This document shows, one piece after another, positions 61,490 to 64,000 of a stretch of 64,000 nucleotides of DNA. Position numbers and translations under genes: made by a program. The DNA lies in the NCBI RefSeq assembly GCF_028769735.1, contig NC_088172.1, forward strand, positions 93,944,951 to 94,008,950, read 5' to 3'. The stretch comes from Zonotrichia leucophrys gambelii. Its lineage: Eukaryota; Chordata; Aves; Passeriformes; Passerellidae. Position 1 is the first letter of the stretch; the number at the start of each line of letters is the position of its first letter. Under the pieces are notes generated by a model. That model saw only the letters and a program-made list of their open reading frames with translations. It made no database searches and was not told where the DNA came from.

Positions 61490-62147
61490 TGTCTCGGTTT
61501 GGAAAGACAGGAGTCTGCTAAGGAAGGCAGGAGCCTCCCCTGAAATGAAAAATGTAACCCCTCTCCCTCTGAATTGCTATAAATTTTAAATTAAGGGGCT
61601 CTCAGGCAAAGATATGGCAGCAGGAATAAAAGTTCTTTAATAGGGAAGAAAATAAAAAGATAAAATAAACAATGCAGTAAACAAAACCAACACTGACAGA
61701 GTCAGAACACAACCTGACACCCTGTGGGTCAGAGTGTTGGGAGCAGTCCAGTTGGAATTGTGGCTGCAGTCCTCCAGAAGTGTCAGGCATGGCTCTGCTG
61801 GAGCAGGGATCCTGTAGAAGGATGTATTCTTCTTCAGAGGATCCAGCAGAAAAAGAGGCAGCTGCTGTTCCTCTGGGGAATCCAGTGGAGATGCTGTGTG
61901 CTATTTCCAGAATCTCCAGATTATATCTGGGTAGCAATGTTTGGCTCCTCCCTCAGGGTGCAGCATCTCCCAATGGGATGCTGCAGTTCTTATCAGCCAT
62001 GCAGTGACATTCAATAGCTGTTATCAGCTGATGTCTCCCCAGAGGGAGGGGTGGTTGTGGAAGAGATAAAGCAAACTGCCCACTTAACAGGAGACAACTG
62101 CCATACAGATGGCAAATAGAATACATCTTGCCTTGTAATCTGGGACA
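61490..62147 (+). mobile_element. LTR-like element, 658 bp, second copy
   Basis: This begins TGTCTCGGTTTGGAAAGACAGG and ends GGGACA. ATCTG stands at both edges (61485-61489 and 62148-62152), consistent with a 5-bp TSD. On the plus strand TATAAA (61578) precedes AATAAA (61625) by 47 bp, supporting plus orientation with a short R region. It is the counterpart of 22062-22763, but that copy is also followed by ATCTG, so ATCTG may instead belong to the element and the 3' edge may lie near 62155. No internal genes are present. Confidence 0.78.
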
Positions 62148-62199
62148 ATCTGCCACTTTTTGACCTTCAGGGCCTCATTTGACTGCTAATCTCCACAAA

Positions 62200-62530
62200 T
62201 TTGAGGATATTCATCCCACCAGCCTCCCCTGGGTGAGATGTTGAATAAAGCCTGCCTCACATCCAGTTTCTGACAGAACTGGCATTGACCCTTCTCTGTC
62301 CTGAAAATGATAGTTTTGCTTTTCCTTTTTGCTTCCTAGCCCATTATCAGATTTCAAACCATAAAAGCACCTCTCCTCCAACCCCATGGAAACCTAATAT
62401 TTTTAATACCTTTTCACAAGGAGCCTCGTCAAAGGCTTTTTGAAAACCCAAGCATATAATGTCTACTCACAATCTTTCCTGTAATTCACAAAATCTTCCT
62501 TATCCTTGTAAGTCATCAACACACAGGGTT
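62200..62530 (-). pseudogene. dead CR1/L2-type LINE reverse-transcriptase fragment
   Basis: On the minus strand, 62464-62380 reads in frame as VDIICLGFQKAFDE, then APCEKVLKILGFHGV, which matches the motif A region of CR1/L2-clade reverse transcriptases (pattern xLDFxKAFDxVPH...LL.KL...G). KAFD is at 62439-62428. The metal-binding Asp of that motif is Gly here, and a stop codon lies at 62469-62467, two codons upstream of the quoted peptide. Further along the minus strand, text similar to the later part of the domain (TTATTCAACATCTC, CCTCAAATTTG) continues to about 62200. The fragment is far too short and broken to work; it is an old insertion. Confidence 0.65.
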
Positions 62531-63432
62531 ACCACAGGAGAACTAAGTCCACTTGGTTTCAGAATTACAGAATTACAATACAAATTAAGTTGTATATTTT
62601 AATTTCTCTGTTCAACTGTGCAAGGAATACTCCTGGTTCCCTTCCCACATGATGCACCTGCAAGCAGAAGGTGAGTGACAGAGCCTCATTTGTGTATTGG
62701 CAGCTCAGAGATTTTCTAAAATGAGACCTAAAGAGGCAAATACGTTATTTTTTAAATAAAGAAGTGTAACAACAAAAAAAAAATTAAATACAAATGTATA
62801 AATGTATGGAGTTTAAGGGTGATTATTTAAAGTCTGGGGTTTCATCCTGATCAAAAGAGAAAGTAACAATGATTTGAGGTCAAACAAAACTGTTTTGAAA
62901 TCAAATACTATAATTTTGTTAGATTTTAATACACTTTCATACCATCTTAAATAGTTAACTTCAAGGCAAAGCATTATTTTAAAATGAAAAATCACACACT
63001 TCATTAAAATATATTTTATTAAAATAAACTTTTAAAAATTTTAGGAAGTTTTCTGTATTTGTTGATGAAGCTTACTGGCCAAATTCTGGTCTGGATTTAC
63101 AAATAATTCCAGTTGATCCAAAAGTGCATTATCAGCAAATTAATTTTTTGTATGAAAAAATTCAGCAAACTTTATACACAGATCTCCCTGTTCGTAATCA
63201 CAAACAAAATCACAAACAAAACCACAGTACCATGTGTTCTGACTGAATATCAAAGTTCCAATTCATGCACAGAGAAGCCCAGTTTGAAAGCAATTCACAC
63301 TTCTTCCTCTCCAAATTGCATGAAGTCAGACTTTCAAAGTGCTCCTCTCACACCCTCGCTGACCCCTTGCTGATGCTGATCCGTGGCACAAAACTGAGCC
63401 AAGGCGGTGATTTGGGGGGTGATTTGATGCCC
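62531..63432. other. unassigned, A/T-rich, no gene seen
   Basis: Positions 62740-63060 are strongly A/T-rich. No element or gene was recognised. Confidence 0.35.
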
Positions 63433-63829
63433 AGGGGGCTGGAGACAGACTGATAGAGATGGGCTTGTTCAGCCTGCAGAAGAGAAGCTCTGGGGGGACC
63501 TCAGAGCACATTCCAGTACCTAAAGGGGGCTACAGGAGAGCTGGAGAGGGACTTTTCACAAGGACATGGGTGACAATACAAGGGGAATGGCTTCAAAGGG
63601 AAAGAGAGGAGGTTTGGGTTAGATATGAGGGGAAATTTTTTACTTTCAGGGTGGTGAGGCACTGGGTGCCCAGGGAAGCTGTGGATGCTCCTTCCCTGGA
63701 AGGGTTCAGGGCCAGGTTGGATGGGGGTCTGAGCAAACTGGTGGAAGGTGCCTCTGTCCAGGGCAGGGAGGTTGGAACTGGGTGATCTTGAAGGTTCCTT
63801 CCAACCCAAACCACTCTATCATTCTATGG
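63433..63829 (+). mobile_element. CR1 LINE, 5'-truncated 3' end, well preserved
   Basis: This follows the CR1 3' region closely: GGGCTTGTTCAGCCTGCAGA with AGAGAAGCTC, GGTGGTGAGGCACTGGGTGC, GGAAGGGTTCAGGGCCAGG with TTGGATGGGG, GGTTGGAACTGGGTGATCTT with GAAGGTTCC, and a terminal CATTCTATGG. It ends at 63829 without a poly(A) tail, as CR1 elements do. The 108-codon open frame at 63459-63785 covers this untranslated-type region and is not a gene. Confidence 0.93.
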
Positions 63830-64000
63830 ATTTGAAGTAATTAATTTTTAGATGTCAGTCTGTGGGAATCTATAAACTACGAGTGTAACATCAATCCTCT
63901 CAAAAGCCAGACCTGTTTTGTGCCATAACTCTTTTCCTGTCCTTAAATCTGAAAATCCCTGAAGCGTCAGCTCATACTACATCTAAATTTTGAAAATTCT

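Noticed and set aside
22062..62147. A provirus bounded by the two related LTRs
   Set aside because: They are 39 kb apart with unrelated sequence, other LTRs and CR1 fragments between, and different outer flanks.
63459..63785. 108-codon plus-strand frame
   Set aside because: It lies entirely within the CR1 3' region, where such frames arise repeatedly by chance.

Overview
The window looks like vertebrate nuclear DNA from a bird, most probably a songbird (passerine). The evidence is several truncated 3' ends of CR1 LINEs, an ERVL-type long terminal repeat (LTR) of a kind widespread in birds, many solo LTRs with clean target-site duplications (TSDs), simple repeats, and no dense coding. Calling it a bird follows from the repeat families; calling it a passerine is inference. 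No operon, CRISPR array, prokaryotic gene or intact viral gene is present. I found no protein-coding exon, tRNA or rRNA that I could defend. The open reading frames are short, without recognisable domains, and mostly fall in repeats or low-complexity DNA. The window is best read as intergenic or deep intronic sequence shaped by retroelements.

Layout. Positions 1-13,800 are mostly unassigned DNA with a 41-bp minisatellite (975-1090), an inverted repeat with arms at 5448-5870 and 6983-7412, a CR1 3' end (11151-11575, minus) and a short minisatellite (11905-12026). A 607-bp ERVK-like LTR sits at 13863-14469. Positions 14,500-26,100 hold unassigned DNA, a duplicated hairpin near 16260, an AC microsatellite at 20459 and a 702-bp LTR at 22062-22763. 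Positions 26,100-55,100 contain six copies of one 378-386 bp LTR family (26176, 26770, 34436, 47323, 48702 and 54645) plus a relative at 28200. Each is bracketed by a 6-bp TSD. The same stretch holds an LTR at 30432-30857, a second inverted repeat (36745-36945 and 38362-38558), an 85-bp direct repeat, a long GAA/GGA tract (40402-40520) and a 70-bp tandem array built from a CR1 3' tail (45975-46268). Positions 55,100-64,000 carry CR1 fragments, a 1321-bp LTR nested in an older ERVL-type LTR (59054-60870), another 658-bp LTR (61490-62147), a dead LINE reverse-transcriptase fragment (62200-62530, minus) and a CR1 3' end (63433-63829).

Nothing here forms a pathway. What the sequence records is history: successive retroelement insertions, two of them nested, loss of proviral interiors to leave solo LTRs, inverted duplications with signs of sequence exchange between arms, and one probable fold-back (template-switch) mutation inside an LTR. 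All family assignments come from recognising consensus-like text and reading TSDs by eye; no database search was run.
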